Assembly: GCA_032622095.1 (NCBI GenBank) | Contig: CP136066.1 | Location: 51,854,109 to 51,918,108, forward strand | Source of the DNA: Siphonodentalium dalli | Taxonomy: Eukaryota; Mollusca; Scaphopoda; Gadilida; Siphonodentaliidae | DNA: 64,000 nucleotides | Direction of reading: 5' to 3' | Made by a program: the position numbers and the translations under genes | Notes under the pieces: generated by a model | Databases searched by the model: none | Told to the model about the DNA's origin: nothing | Seen by the model: only the letters and a program-made list of their open reading frames with translations | Shown here: piece by piece, positions 33,163 to 44,515 of the stretch | Position numbering within the stretch: position 1 is the stretch's first letter | Layout: the number at the start of each line of letters is the position of its first letter

Positions 33163-33219
33163 TATGGTGTCATTTCTCGGATGGCATATATGCAAACTTC
33201 TGAATTGAAGGCTACTTGG

Positions 33220-33441
33220 AGTAGTGTGTCTGTCATTTGCAGAATGAGGTCCCCAGAGGGTGAATTTAGTGATGCTAGGGGTAGCATCACCAAATTCACC
33301 CTCTGGGAACCCCATTCTGCTGAGGTGTATGCAGAATTAGGTCCCCAGAGGGTGAATTTGGTTATGCTAACCCGCTATATGGGGTATCATCACTAAATTC
33401 ACCCTCTGGTGACCTCATTCTGCAAATGACTGACACACTAT
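33220..33441. repeat. nested hairpins
   Basis: An outer inverted repeat (GTGTGTCTGTCATTTGCAGA at the left, its inverse at the right) encloses two hairpins in tandem, at about 33252-33307 and 33342-33412, both built on CCAGAGGGTGAATTTRGT. The word therefore occurs four times, twice in each orientation. Overlapping open frames here are shadows. Confidence 0.85.
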
Positions 33442-34434
33442 TTCAAGGCTTGGTTAGATGCATTTCTCTCTCACTGTAAAACCCGCCGATAACGCCATCA
33501 AACTAAAAACAACACTATCTTTATCAGAAATGTTCGGTCTCATAGCCCATAGGTCCCAAGAACAAATTACCATACCCAGCAATACTTAATCCTATGTACA
33601 ACAATAATATATGTCACATAAATGCCTCATGTGTCAGTATACATATAAATAACTCCGGTTATGAGCTCATGTCTGACTCCGATAGGCTGTATTTTGTACT
33701 CGTTCGACATGTGTCCGCTCAAACTGTCAAAGAGTCGGATTGTATAGACTCGTGGCAGGCATGAAATTTCCATCTGTTGAAAAGTTTGACCAGGGGGATC
33801 CCCTTACCCTGTCCCTGTCATATACTTGACAAAAGTATGACACTATGCAACTTTTGGTCTAAAACAGTAAATTTCACACTAAATACTAGTTCGAATATCA
33901 AACTATCAGAACAAATTCAACCTAACTTTGGTCTGAAATTTCCAACTAATGTTGAGCCAGACATGGAATTTCCATTGAAAATGTTTTCCAAATTTGAGGG
34001 TGATATACCACAACCCCCTATCGCCACGTCCATTATGGGTGGGCGGGTGCATCAAAGCCCGGAAAACAGTTTTGAGTTTAACGTCATGGGCTGATTTCTC
34101 TGGATGGCATGGACAGCTAAGGCAACTTGTTTCATACGTTCAACACGAATCCATTAATAAACATTGGCTTGGATAGGCGTAACAGTAGAAACCATTAAAA
34201 CTTAGGTATTATTTATTCAACCTGATTAATAAATGAGAAATATAATATAACAAGAAATTCTTCAAATACAAGTCAATATTCATCAAATATAAATATTAAA
34301 ACTATTCAATTAACCATAACAATGTAAAACATAATGAGGTACCATACTTGACCACCTTGGTCTTCATATATAAGAGAACACGATTGTTTATATTGATATT
34401 ATCGTTATCCGGGATTTTAGGATGGGGCGAATAC
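33442..34434. other. intergenic with repeat family I
   Basis: Family I (33760-34030) shares TTTGGTCTAAAACAGTAAAT and GAATATCAAACTATCAGAAC with 29220-29370. The rest is AT-rich without a supported gene. The 105-codon frame at 33777-34094 is inside the repeat. Confidence 0.5.
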
Positions 34435-35590
34435 ATGTCTACAATATTTGATTGCAATATAAATACTTTCCAATTTCATGATTACATATAAAATACGAAT
34501 ATTTGTTTTCCAGTTGTTGTATTTGATTACAAGTACAATACTTTTCTGAATATAAGCAAATACTTTTTGGTTACATCCGATTACTTTGAGATCAATTAAT
34601 GCAGACATACATATTATTCTTTGACGTAGTGTGTTTGGTATTAAAAAAGAGCACAACATATAGTCAAAAATCTAAATTAAACTAACATACATTATGGGCC
34701 AGTTTGATAAACAATTATGCAATTTCTATATATTATGTGTTTGATTAAAGTTGTAAATCTTCAACAAAATAAGGGTATGACATTTCTAGTATAAGTTGGT
34801 TGGATATAAAGCAACGGCATACTCATAGTATCCTGACACATTAAACAACCTCAATATGTGTTGATGATGTAACTCAGACACGATTTTTAGAAACCTGTTT
34901 AATTAAAGTATCTGCCCTGTTCTCTTTCGTCTGTGTCAACTGACTTGATTTTAGTTCTATCTAATCGCACTTCACCTGCTTTGTTTCCACGCCATATATA
35001 TAAATGCACAGGCTTGTTCGCTGATAATGGAGATAAATACTGAGAAATGGCCTATGTAAAGTTTCTCACACAAACTCATAGCCCAACAATGCTCTATCAT
35101 AATGCCCAATTATCTTAATATATGTCTTGTTTGATCAGTGAATGTGGTCTGAAGCCAACAAATCTCTGCAGTTGATGACCAGATGCTAAGGCACACATGA
35201 GACTAAATTATTGGAGTATCATGTATCTACATTGATACGATTATACTGTTTTAAAGATGGCAAGATGTTATACTAATGCCAATTGTATCAATACAAACAA
35301 ATAAAACTATTTTATTGATGGAACAACGTGCGAATGTGTTCTTTGGTGGCATTGCCATCAGCATTGCAACCTACATAAAATGTTGTGCTATGGCTCCAGG
35401 CAAATATATGCTATAGTAAGAAATGTGTCATCTCAACTTTCAACACAAATAATCTAGAATACTTTGGGAAGATGTAATAAAAAGTAATCAAAAATTATTT
35501 GAAAATACTCTCAAATACTCTCAAATTTGATTGCAAATACAATACTTTGCCTCATATAATTCTTGATTACATGTCATTATGCTACGTTAT
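34435..35590. repeat. possible inverted-repeat element with TTTGATTACAA-type ends
   Basis: The left block, with TTGATTACAAGTACAATACT and AAATACTTTTTGGTTAC, is matched in inverted orientation by the right block, with AAAAAGTAATCAAAAATT and TTGCAAATACAATACTTT. Such ends are typical of hAT-like non-autonomous elements. Borders are approximate. The interior has no coding sequence. Confidence 0.45.
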
Positions 35591-36004
35591 AAGTTACCAA
35601 AGCTGTGTGATCACCGTCGAATTTGAAAGAAACATAGCTGTATGCTCAATATTAAATATGAAATAATTATATAGTTGTATATATATGCCAGTCATCAAAT
35701 ATCAACGTTCAAACATTTAAAAAATTATATCCGATTTAGTTATGGAAATGAAAAAAAGAATGTCTCATAAATGTTGTTAACAATTACGCTGGAGAATTCC
35801 CACCAATAACTGTAAGCATCATCGTGTCCTTCTCAGTATCTGATATTTCATGTGGACACTTTTGGTCTCAGTCGGTAGCGATTCTGAATATGATGCGGCC
35901 AGTAACGACCATACAATGTCGCGAACACTATCATCACTGGTTCTGCATAGTTTTGGATGCGAACACATTAAAGATACTATATCTCTTCCCAGCCTGTTCT
36001 CCAA
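35591..36004. other. intergenic, nothing recognised
   Basis: AT-rich, no supported feature. Confidence 0.45.
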
Positions 36005-36302
36005 ACAATCCGCACATGTTATTATCTGATTATAATATAACCTGTTTTAGGTAGATAGTCCGCTTAAAATGTTCCCAAAATGAGACCATTTTAGTCACAT
36101 TATCGAATCATAAGGTGGCGTTTCTAAGCCGATTATGTGCGGAAAATGACATATATAAGCCAAGTCACGACGTTTCATGTGTACACTCTTCAACAGGTGT
36201 TTTCACTATTTCCCGCGCCATGAAACAAATAATAAATATTCAAATAATCACATTATGTACATGTACCTATTTCACATTATAGGTCATGTGCATATTTCCG
36301 TG
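36005..36302 (+). repeat. repeat family D, partial copy
   Basis: CCTGTTTTAGGTAGATAGTC, AGTCACATTATCGAATCATA, GATTATGTGCGGAAAATGAC and GTACCTATTTCACATTATAG match family D in order. The end reads GTGCATATTTCCGTGAGGAT, equivalent to the terminus of the 18270 copy. Confidence 0.7.
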
Positions 36303-36849
36303 AGGATATGTTGCTCTTCCTGTTACAACGTTCTACCAAAAGCAAGATAATTTCTAAGAAACTCATTTTGAAGGCCCTTGGTACTGCAGTTCCCAGACAA
36401 ACATAAGAGAAACATCTGGTGTTAAAATATTTCACATAAAGGTGTTTTAAATAAAACATTTTCTTTAAAAATGTAGTGCTGTTTTTATAAAATAACCACA
36501 TTGACTCCCGATTCATAGACAAATAAGTTCAGGGAAAAAATACACCATCTTTAAAATCCTACAGTTCTGGGAAGCATCATAAACTGTATCTGAAAATGGT
36601 CAAAATATTTAAATCTCAGATAACATTATGTAAAATGAGAATCAGTAATCATTATTCAATACAGTTAACAGGGACGGTACAACAAAAACATGCAGGAAAT
36701 GTGATATGAAAATTCGGTATGAAGAGCGTTTCCTTATTCGATGTGATGCATACATGCACACGAACAAATGTATTCGATGAAATACATGTAGGAACAAAGA
36801 TTGGATGCCCCGTCCGATTTGCATAATTTCAAGTTTACCATGCAAAATA
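36303..36849. other. intergenic, nothing recognised
   Basis: AT-rich sequence with short chance frames only. Confidence 0.5.
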
Positions 36850-37620
36850 ACAATAACATTTAATTGAAATCAATGCCATGCGTGTGACACATGGGTCGCG
36901 GTAAACCACACAACCATCCATAAATAATACGTCGAAAAATATGGTCGGGGAAATTTGTTTTGGAAAATGTGGCAAATGACCCACAATTCGTGTGTGGCCA
37001 CATGGGTGAAACATTTGGGAACAAAACACTTTTCGGCCGAGGTTCAAAAAGCTGTCCGAAAACTTTTGCCGACCGAGCACAGAGTCGAGACATTTTCGGA
37101 ACACTTTTTGATACTAGGTCGAATTATTATTCAACCCACATGTTCGGCCCAGGTGGGCACTTACGATTATGAAGTTATCTTGGATAATTTCCGTTTATTT
37201 TCTGAGTTTGCCTATTTTCGACCCATTTCGGACTTCGTCCCAAATTTACGTCATACTTCACCGAGGACGTTCCCGTGATCATTTGCCACAATTTCCGAAT
37301 TTTTCCCGGCCGAACGACCGGCAACTCATTTTGGAACAACTTTTTGAAACTCGACCCAATATATTTTAGAACCGAAATGTTTCGCTTATGCGGCCAAGAA
37401 TTTGTGATTATTTTCGAAAATGTTCCCGACCGAGAATAGGGCCGAAGCCCAAGTATGTTCGGCCCAGATGGTCACTTACGATTTAGAAGTTATTTGGGAC
37501 AATTTCCGTTTATTTACCGATTAATTTCAGCCCGAATTTGTTTCGGCGCAAATTGACATCCTATATTTCGATAAGGACGTTCCATTGGTCATTTGGCTCC
37601 ATTCCCCAACTTTGCCGAAT
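36850..37620 (+). repeat. 316-bp tandem repeat, ~2.4 copies
   Basis: GTTCGGCCCAGGTGGGCACT at 37141 recurs as GTTCGGCCCAGATGGTCACT at about 37457, followed both times by TTACGATTWWGAAGTTAT and AATTTCCGTTTATTT. A TTTCGGAACACTTTTTGA-like block repeats at the same spacing. Several overlapping open frames on both strands reflect low stop density in the repeat, not genes. Confidence 0.7.
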
Positions 37621-37995
37621 AGGGAATAAGGTATACGTTAAAGATATAACAAATTCACGTTGCTTCCATATCCATTCGTTTAGGTTTCAACCACAATCCT
37701 TAATTTTGACATTATTAACCTAAATCCCAGAGAGTAGGCCAACACTATTCCAGGAATTTCGGCTGGATCTGACAGTTAAACGGTGATAAGCCTGTATAGA
37801 CATCACTCTGGTAACGTTGCTAATATGTACACCGTGTTATGTGTGTAATGCAATGTGCATGCATTATGTTGTTCAATAAGCGACTGACTGGCTGCTTTAT
37901 GTGATAATTTAAAAACATACTCGTCATCGGAGTTCTGGAACGAGAAACAGAATGCCCGGAACAAAGAATATTCTTCCTTGTTATCTTAAACAGAC
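37621..37995. other. intergenic, nothing recognised
   Basis: AT-rich, no supported feature. Confidence 0.5.
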
Positions 37996-38400
37996 ATGGC
38001 TCATTCGAACCTCCAATTTGTTTTTCTACATAATTTGGAGCGACGGATACTATATGTCAACAAACGAACAATTGATATACCGGCTTCACATGCTCTGAAA
38101 ACACTTGCCAAAGTCACAGCCATTTTCAACTTTTCGCCAGAAGTCAGATACACGCTCTTTGTTGCTACCATATGAGGAATAGACTACCACGGAACGCTCT
38201 TTTCTGTTCCACGTCGAGCTAATGGCTGTGTTGTGTTTGGGACACAAACAACGTACTCACAGTTGTATTTTTCATTACTTCAATCAAGTTCAATGCGTCT
38301 TTCTGTGTTACATAATGTTCGTAGAAAAGTAATTAAGATATTTACCGACCTATTTCGATACTGAGAAAAATTCAAAAGTGAATAATATCATTTGTAGTTT
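37996..38400 (-). repeat. dispersed repeat family C, copy 4 (inverted)
   Basis: Reverse-complement copy. It begins ATGGCTCATTCGAACCTCCA and runs through GCTTCACATGCTCTGAAAAC, TTTCGCCAGAAGTCAGATAC and GTTGCTACCATATGAGGAAT to TATTTCGATACTGAGAAAAA. Its length matches the + strand copies at 2153 and 12268. Confidence 0.75.
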
Positions 38401-38976
38401 GTTATCTTAACATAAAACTATTAAAAAACTTCACACACTGCTTTCTCTTGGCTGTTTCCACAGATGTCAAGCTCACATAATCCGAAGGTAGTTTGAACAG
38501 TTTCCATTTTACCTCTGATGCAGATCAACAAACGTTAACATTGAAGCCTATGGGAAATATTTACACCAGTGTAACCTAAACGTATTTATCCAGTTCCTGA
38601 TATCATGTCCCAAATCCCATTTTGTCATCCAATTGAATCAAAATGGTGTAATCATCATTATGTAGTACCATTAAACATTTCAGAGTGATGACAGATCTAG
38701 ATTTTCTTCCCATGGTCTACAGTTGCAATTTTCACGCGACCGCCCACCAAAACAATTGAAGTCATAAACGAAATTTATCGAGAAAAAAACAAACAAAAAC
38801 AATAACACGTATTTTCAGCGCTTTATCGACGAAAATGTTCGGCACTCTTCGGCATAAGTATGTTTTGGGATACCTCTTATTAAATTATGTGTACCTACTT
38901 TTGGTGTTCGATCGAGCGATTTTCGATTTTTCCTTTTATGACGGGAGCTACATTGGTGCAGCGTTAACGATCTGTG
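38401..38976. other. intergenic, nothing recognised
   Basis: AT-rich, no supported feature. Confidence 0.5.
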
Positions 38977-39157
38977 CTAGTGCATTCTCTTATATATGTG
39001 AGTGTCCAATAGGGAGCCTCGCATATATTAGAGAACGCACTGGCTTACACGGTCAAGGTAAATATTGTTAGGCCAAGTTTTGTCATGCATTCTCTTATAT
39101 ATGCGAGGCGCCCTATGGACGACTCGCATATATAAGAGGTTGCATTGGCACAGGGTT
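38977..39157 (+). mobile_element. MITE family A, decayed copy lacking most of its centre
   Basis: Both palindromes are recognisable (GCATTCTCTTATATATG around 38983 and 39090) but only about 40 bp apart, so the usual centre is deleted. The external TGTGACCCGCC ends are absent. The palindromes carry several substitutions. Confidence 0.75.
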
Positions 39158-39239
39158 TTAGAAAAATTTCAGGAAGCTCCAGTCATGAAAGGGTTAAACA
39201 TGTTTAAATCCAAAAAAATAAATACACCTCATCTCTACT

Positions 39240-39335
39240 TGTAGAATGTAGAAACAGTTTTTGTGGAATTATACATTTGTAAACTCTTCCCTGTCCAGTT
39301 TTTGCCAACAATAGCTGTTTAATATTTTCCTTCTG
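39240..39335 (-). pseudogene. relic of PAN/apple-like terminal exon
   Basis: Read on the minus strand, AACAGCTATTGTTGGCAAAA ... AAAACTGTTTCTACATTC parallels the end of the intact exon at 40163-40425 (TAVVGK and NCFYI equivalents). It has frame disruptions and a short deletion. It indicates at least one ancient duplication of this exon. Confidence 0.5.
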
Positions 39336-39636
39336 AGGGGACGTAGCTAGGGGATATATGTTAAAGTGTCCAACTTAATGTCCATCTGCACCCGCTTATT
39401 TATTTTGGTCTGAAAGTTCCAATTAATGTTAGGCACACCATATCGCCACGCCCTCTGCATCTATGTATCTTGTATTTACTTGGTTGTTGTTGTTTGATCA
39501 TTTAGTTTAAGTGCATAAATTACATAAGTGTGAAACAAAAACTAATGTTGACATAAAACCCACCGGCCTCCTGGGCCTATAAAAGTCACTATCATACCAA
39601 TACATGTATGTTTCTCATACTCACGTGATCATTCCA

Positions 39637-39641
39637 TTCAC

Positions 39642-39672
<31 letters not shown>

Positions 39673-39678
39673 CTCTAT
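39637..39678. repeat. TC microsatellite
   Basis: Interrupted (TC)n tract with TTTCTC interruptions. Confidence 0.9.
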
Positions 39679-39789
39679 CCTTCATACATATGTAAAATGC
39701 TGTGCCCACCAACCTGTTTATATTAATTTAGGTAGGAGATGTCACGGGGTGGCAGGTTTTGTGCACATTCTCTTATTATTTTGCCATAT

Positions 39790-40140
39790 TTATCGCTTTC
39801 TAACATACAATTGATCATTTCTTCTGATATATGCTTTATTTATGAAGGTGGCACATTCTCTTGGTCCTTTATTCATTAATATTTGAATTGCATCATTATC
39901 AGACTTCATCATTTCAGTTAGGTGTTCCTTCTTAATTTTTTAGAAAAGTTCCTGTCTAAAACTGTAATAAAGGATGCATTTTAGAAAGAAATGTTTCTCA
40001 TCTTCAATGTCTTTTGTATAGGGGCAGAATGTGCACAACCGTTCATGAGGTTTTTCTTCTTTAAATCTACCAATTTCAATTCTTAAATGGAGTACCCCAC
40101 ATGTGAATTGTGCCAATAATGATCTGTTTCAGCGGGCAAG
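39790..40140 (-). pseudogene. LINE reverse-transcriptase C-terminal fragment
   Basis: Minus-strand reading gives RSLLAQFTCGVLHLRIEIGR, then ERLCTFC, IEDEKHFFLKC and a Leu-rich tail. This is the Cys-x2-Cys ... His-x-x-x-x-Cys zinc-ribbon-like end typical of many animal non-LTR retrotransposon polyproteins. One in-frame stop falls inside, after the RQELF stretch, and the frame ends at 39790. Everything upstream of this C-terminus is missing, as expected for a 5'-truncated insertion. It lies just downstream of the PAN-like exon. Confidence 0.7.
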
Positions 40141-40162
40141 ACTCATTGAGTAATTCATTGAT

Positions 40163-40425
40163 TCACTTGGTAATGTAGAAACAGTTTATGTGGAGTCCAG
40201 TCCATCCCGAAGCGATGTACCATTCAGATGTGTCCACATCCAGTTTCCCCACAACAGCTGTATGACAGGTGCGACTAACGTGTAGTTCAAAGAACACGCA
40301 CGCATACAATGCATCCGAGCACTTCGCCGCACACGAGCTCAATGTGTGACCAGACACTTGTTCACGGTTTCTGTAATAAATTATCTCCGGTGAGCTGTAG
40401 TAGGTCATGCCATACTTATCACATC
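40163..40425 (-). CDS. terminal exon with PAN/apple-like domain (partial gene)
   Basis: A good acceptor on the minus strand (GATATTCTCTTTCAG) opens a frame that starts with two bases of a split codon. It reads CDKYGMTYYSSPEIIYYR, continues with SSCAAKC, ACVFFELHV and TCHTAVVGKLD, and ends NCFYITK and TGA. Six Cys spaced this way, with CxFFE between them, resemble PAN/apple domains, which are extracellular protein- or glycan-binding modules. The gene's upstream exons are not found in the window. Partial copies lie on either side. The family call rests on pattern only. It may be an inactive duplicate, but the frame is open. Confidence 0.5.
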
Positions 40426-40780
40426 CTGAAAGAGAATATCTTTCTATACAAGACAGCCATAGTCATAAATGGTAATGCGCTCAAGATAATATATTATATA
40501 CCCATGATTGTAATTATAGAATATAAAATATATTGGTTTCACGAATTACCAACTCATAGAATTAATCGCCTTGCACTTCTTGGCATCCGAATAACAATTG
40601 AAATTGAAATTCCCAACTACACATTTTTCGGACTCGGCCTCCGGGTCGCAGTTCGAATTTTAATCCGTCCCAAAAATTCCCATTTCTATAAATAAAACGC
40701 CCATGCGCCCACTGTATACCAAGAATCAGCGACACATTATACACTCGGAGCGTGAAATAATCACATGTCGGCGGTGAGCT

Positions 40781-42443
40781 AAAGGTTGTTCCACACCGGG
40801 CGCGAGCGAGCGATTATAACGGCCGTTTTCTAACGTCCGTAGCAGTTCAAAGCGCGCGATTTTTATGTTCACACCGCAAGCGACCGACTCGCTGACCACG
40901 AGGCGATTATAGCAGTGATTTTATGCTTCGTCGAATTGTCGCTTTGTTGCAAACCAGCGAGATAATTGGACGGCTCTCAAATAGGTGTTTACACGACCGT
41001 TATTTTTCTATTTGATGACGGCACACTGATTTGTCGCCGCGATAATGGAGGACTTTAGCGAGAGGCTAATAATCGAAGTACAACGCACGTGTGTCTGTGT
41101 GGCACATGTGTGTCTGTATGGCTGTGTTTGTCTGTATGACTGTATGTATGTATGTATGCCATGTGTGTCTCTATGTCTCTGTGGCCAAATAATTAAACCA
41201 TTTATTTTTGTTATTTTTCGTGACTGAAATTCCACCTTAGATTACTATATTCAGTTTATTCCTTGTAAAGAACTAAAATCATGGACCGTATAATCTGCTC
41301 CATTGGCTGGTGAATTATATTTTGGTATAATCAGGGGAAATGATAAAGAATATAACGAGGCTAGTTCATTCCAAAAGACGTTGTGGTAAACATGAGACAA
41401 TGCATTCATCAACTAATAATAATCGCGCATTACCGGGTGGGAGCACTATTATAACTAATGTGTAGAAACGATTACACATCAAATGTGTAAACCCGGTTAA
41501 TACACATAGCAATGTGTAGTTTTACATACAAATACATTGACCAAGTGCCGTTCTACACATAATGTGTACATTTTATTACACACACTTGTGTAAGAATGTA
41601 GATCGTGCGCACTGCGTGCCTTCAGTTTCATAGTCTGCTACATGACGACGATATTGTTTGAGTATATGTTTTGGAATACAATTTACTACTGTCTCAATAC
41701 CCATGTAATTTTGAGTGACGAGAATAAACAAATTGTAGTCAAGGAATGTAAGTTCAGAATTCAGACTTGTGAGTATTGTATTAATGATATATGAGGATAT
41801 ATTTGTTAAAACTTTCATGAAGTATACTGCTCTTACTCTTGTTTATATGATTGTTGTAATACGTTAATACTAATCACGTGCAACCACGCCACGACCATGG
41901 TTTGTTCATTTAAAACGAAAACTCACACATGACAGAGCAAAATATTACGTACCATTGTACGCCATGAAAGTTTTAACATATAAATCTCCATTTGCCATGA
42001 ATACTATATACCCACAGTTCGGAATACTGAACTTTACATTCTTGTCTACGATATATATGTGTAAGAATTTACACAACATGTGTAAGGCATAGGTGTTGAT
42101 TTTATGCACACCAATGTGTATACATGTGTATAAATTGACCGATTTATTGTGTAAAATATTTTTAAGATAAAAAATGAATAATGATTGTGTAGCAGGGCTA
42201 CACGTTGTTTGTAGAAACCCTACACATTAGTCATAAGTGTGTGGGGTGGGGGTATCCCCCATGCAGCCACCTGACTCCCCTGAAATTAGCGTACACACAG
42301 AATAATAACCTGACTATCGCGCGCGACGAAGCGTTTCAGTCGCTTGCGGTGTGGACATAAAAATCGCGCGCTTTGAACTGCTACGGACGTTAGAAAACGG
42401 CAGTTATAATCGCTCGCTCGCGCCCGGTGTGGAACAACCTTTA
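40781..42443. mobile_element. 1.66-kb inverted-repeat element, probable PIF/Harbinger derivative
   Basis: Inverted ends of about 100 bp, starting AAAGGTTGTTCCACACCGGG and including AACGTCCGTAGCAGTTCAAA and CGCGCGATTTTTATGT, are nearly identical. Flanks read TAA / TTA, so a 3-bp target duplication is possible but not exact. A MADF-like start (41045) supports PIF/Harbinger ancestry. No transposase remains. A nested unit with inverted CTAATGTGTAG ends fills about 41455-42235 and is rich in TGTGTA words. Confidence 0.75.
41045..41089 (+). pseudogene. MADF-domain start relic
   Basis: ATG opens MEDFSERLIIEVQRT, which resembles the first helix of MADF (Myb/SANT-like) domains, a common second protein of PIF/Harbinger elements. 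The frame then runs into a TGTGTCTGTATG microsatellite, and nothing further is recognisable. Confidence 0.4.
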
Positions 42444-42476
42444 TCAGTGTCATTTCATACACATCACCGCTCGAAA

Positions 42477-43249
42477 GAGCATAACATTCATTACAAGAAA
42501 ACCATAATCAGAAATTGTAACGCCCTCAAGATCATATTATTAGGCATGTAGATCAAATATATTGGTATCATGAATGCACCACCTCAGAATTTTGCTAAAA
42601 CAACTAATCCTTCAAATAAGTACAACTACGGCTCCAAATGATGACAGAAAACTCTACTAATCGGATTATATACACCACCGATACTTCGCAATACGACCTT
42701 TCGTTTACATTCCAACTGAGACCTACTTCATCAGCAATGTTAGCTGTTATATTATGCATTGTGTTCCCACAATACAATCTTCAAGAGTGGCACAGCCGCT
42801 GTTCACACCAAAATATCGAAAGCAATTAACGCGGTCGTAAAAGTTACATACTGCAACAATGAGACATCCGCGAAGATCCAATCGCGAATACGTACATCTT
42901 GCAAAAAGTCTTAACCGGTATAGCCAGTACGTTATTAATCAAAGTTACCCCATTGCTCATATTAGTTTTTTAAATAAATAGTATTCGTCAAAGTATAACG
43001 AATATATAAACAGAAAACAGTTAATAAAAATACAGTGCAAATACAATACATTATTGTATATTATTATACGGTATATTATATATATCATATATGCAACGTC
43101 AGATTTGATTGATTAATGCTTTTAGTCCGGGAGCTAATAGGGGTACCCTTGCACCCCCCCCCTGGGACTTAACTTCACCCCACTCATTTTGTTCCTTATT
43201 ATGTCCTTCAACTTTTAAGCAATGTTAACAAGAACAAAAAGTGGCCTTT
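42477..43249. other. intergenic, mostly unrecognised
   Basis: The first ~110 bp duplicate the sequence at 40435-40570 (intron of the PAN-like exon). The remainder is AT-rich with no gene I can support. Confidence 0.5.
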
Positions 43250-44515
43250 TAGACTCCAGACAAGATGGCGTCCATCATGGCCGCCGTTTTTCAGACCAGA
43301 CCCTTAGTCAGTTTTATGCAAATTATAGCGGGAAAATCTGGTAAAATGTACACAAATGTATATATTTTCGTGAAGCGAAGACATAATGACACTTTTTTGG
43401 ACCAAAACTGAAACTCACCATCCAAGATGGCCGCCAAAATGGTCGCCGGAAGTTGAAAATATGACTTTTTTGCACATATATCTTCTAGATCAATTCATGC
43501 TGTTTGAAACTGGTTGAGTAATGCAACGTTATTTTGTCTTTTGTATATTAACTGATCATGGGAGCAATTAAACATGCAATTATTGGGGTCCTAACCCATT
43601 CCGATACCTCAACAATTCGATTTTACAGAATGTGGTATAAAATTTCACAAAAAAATCACAATTGGGATTCTAGTCATATTTCAACAAGAAATGAACAGAA
43701 CTTTGTAATGTAAGTGAGGCATATCATTACCAATAAAATCCAAGTCACTGGAACCAAAATTCTTACTTTGGCTCAAAATGGCTGCCAATATGGCCGCCAA
43801 AATATGGAAAATGGTAAATATTACACCAGCGTGTCCTGCAATCGCTTACAAGTTTTGGTTGATGTATAAAATTGGCTATTCTGCATTCTATATATTGAAT
43901 ACTAACATGTCTGATGCACCATAGTTAATTGTTACTATTGTCACCACTGACATCGTCAAAAATATTGGACTTTTCTCTCAAAAACTTGACATAAATATTG
44001 GCAAAAATTCACTTTTCAGGTTTGGACCAGTTTTTTCAGGTAAAATATAACTATCTTTGGATTGAAAGGTGTTTATTGTTTTGGTCTATCTTAAGTGTGA
44101 CACCCAAGGATGTTTATAGACCAAATTTCTCAAGATGGCTTCCAAAATGGCAACCAAATTTGTAAAATGTTAATGTTTTACATATATCCCGAACATTCTC
44201 TGCATTATCCGAAAAGGTAGCAAATTGTGACTCACTTGGTTATTATACGTGTTAGTTAATTAACTGACAACTACATGTTCTATTCTGGTTGTCCCAGTTC
44301 CGTATGGGGCATGACAAATTCATTTTAAAGTATGTCATTTTGCCGAGAACCTCTTTTCTAATTTTGGCCATATTTATTGAAAGGAAATGGGCAGAACTTT
44401 GATACAGAACTGAGATGGACCATAATCTTTGGCTATATTCTGGTCCATTATGATAAAAAAAAATATGTCAACAGGATACAGTGTGGATGCAAAGATCGTA
44501 GCCAGGGAGTTACTC

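Larger units (their letters stand above)
40690..42476 (-). pseudogene. PAN-like exon copy split by a 1.66-kb element
   Basis: Sequence on the two sides of the 40781-42443 element matches the acceptor end of the intact exon: CGGTGAGCT at 40772-40780 equals 40389-40397, and the sequence after 42443 aligns with TCATGCCATACTTATCACAT and its upstream intron. The similarity continues through 42590 (AACGCCCTCAAGAT against AATGCGCTCAAGAT). The coding part left of the element has diverged. Confidence 0.5.
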
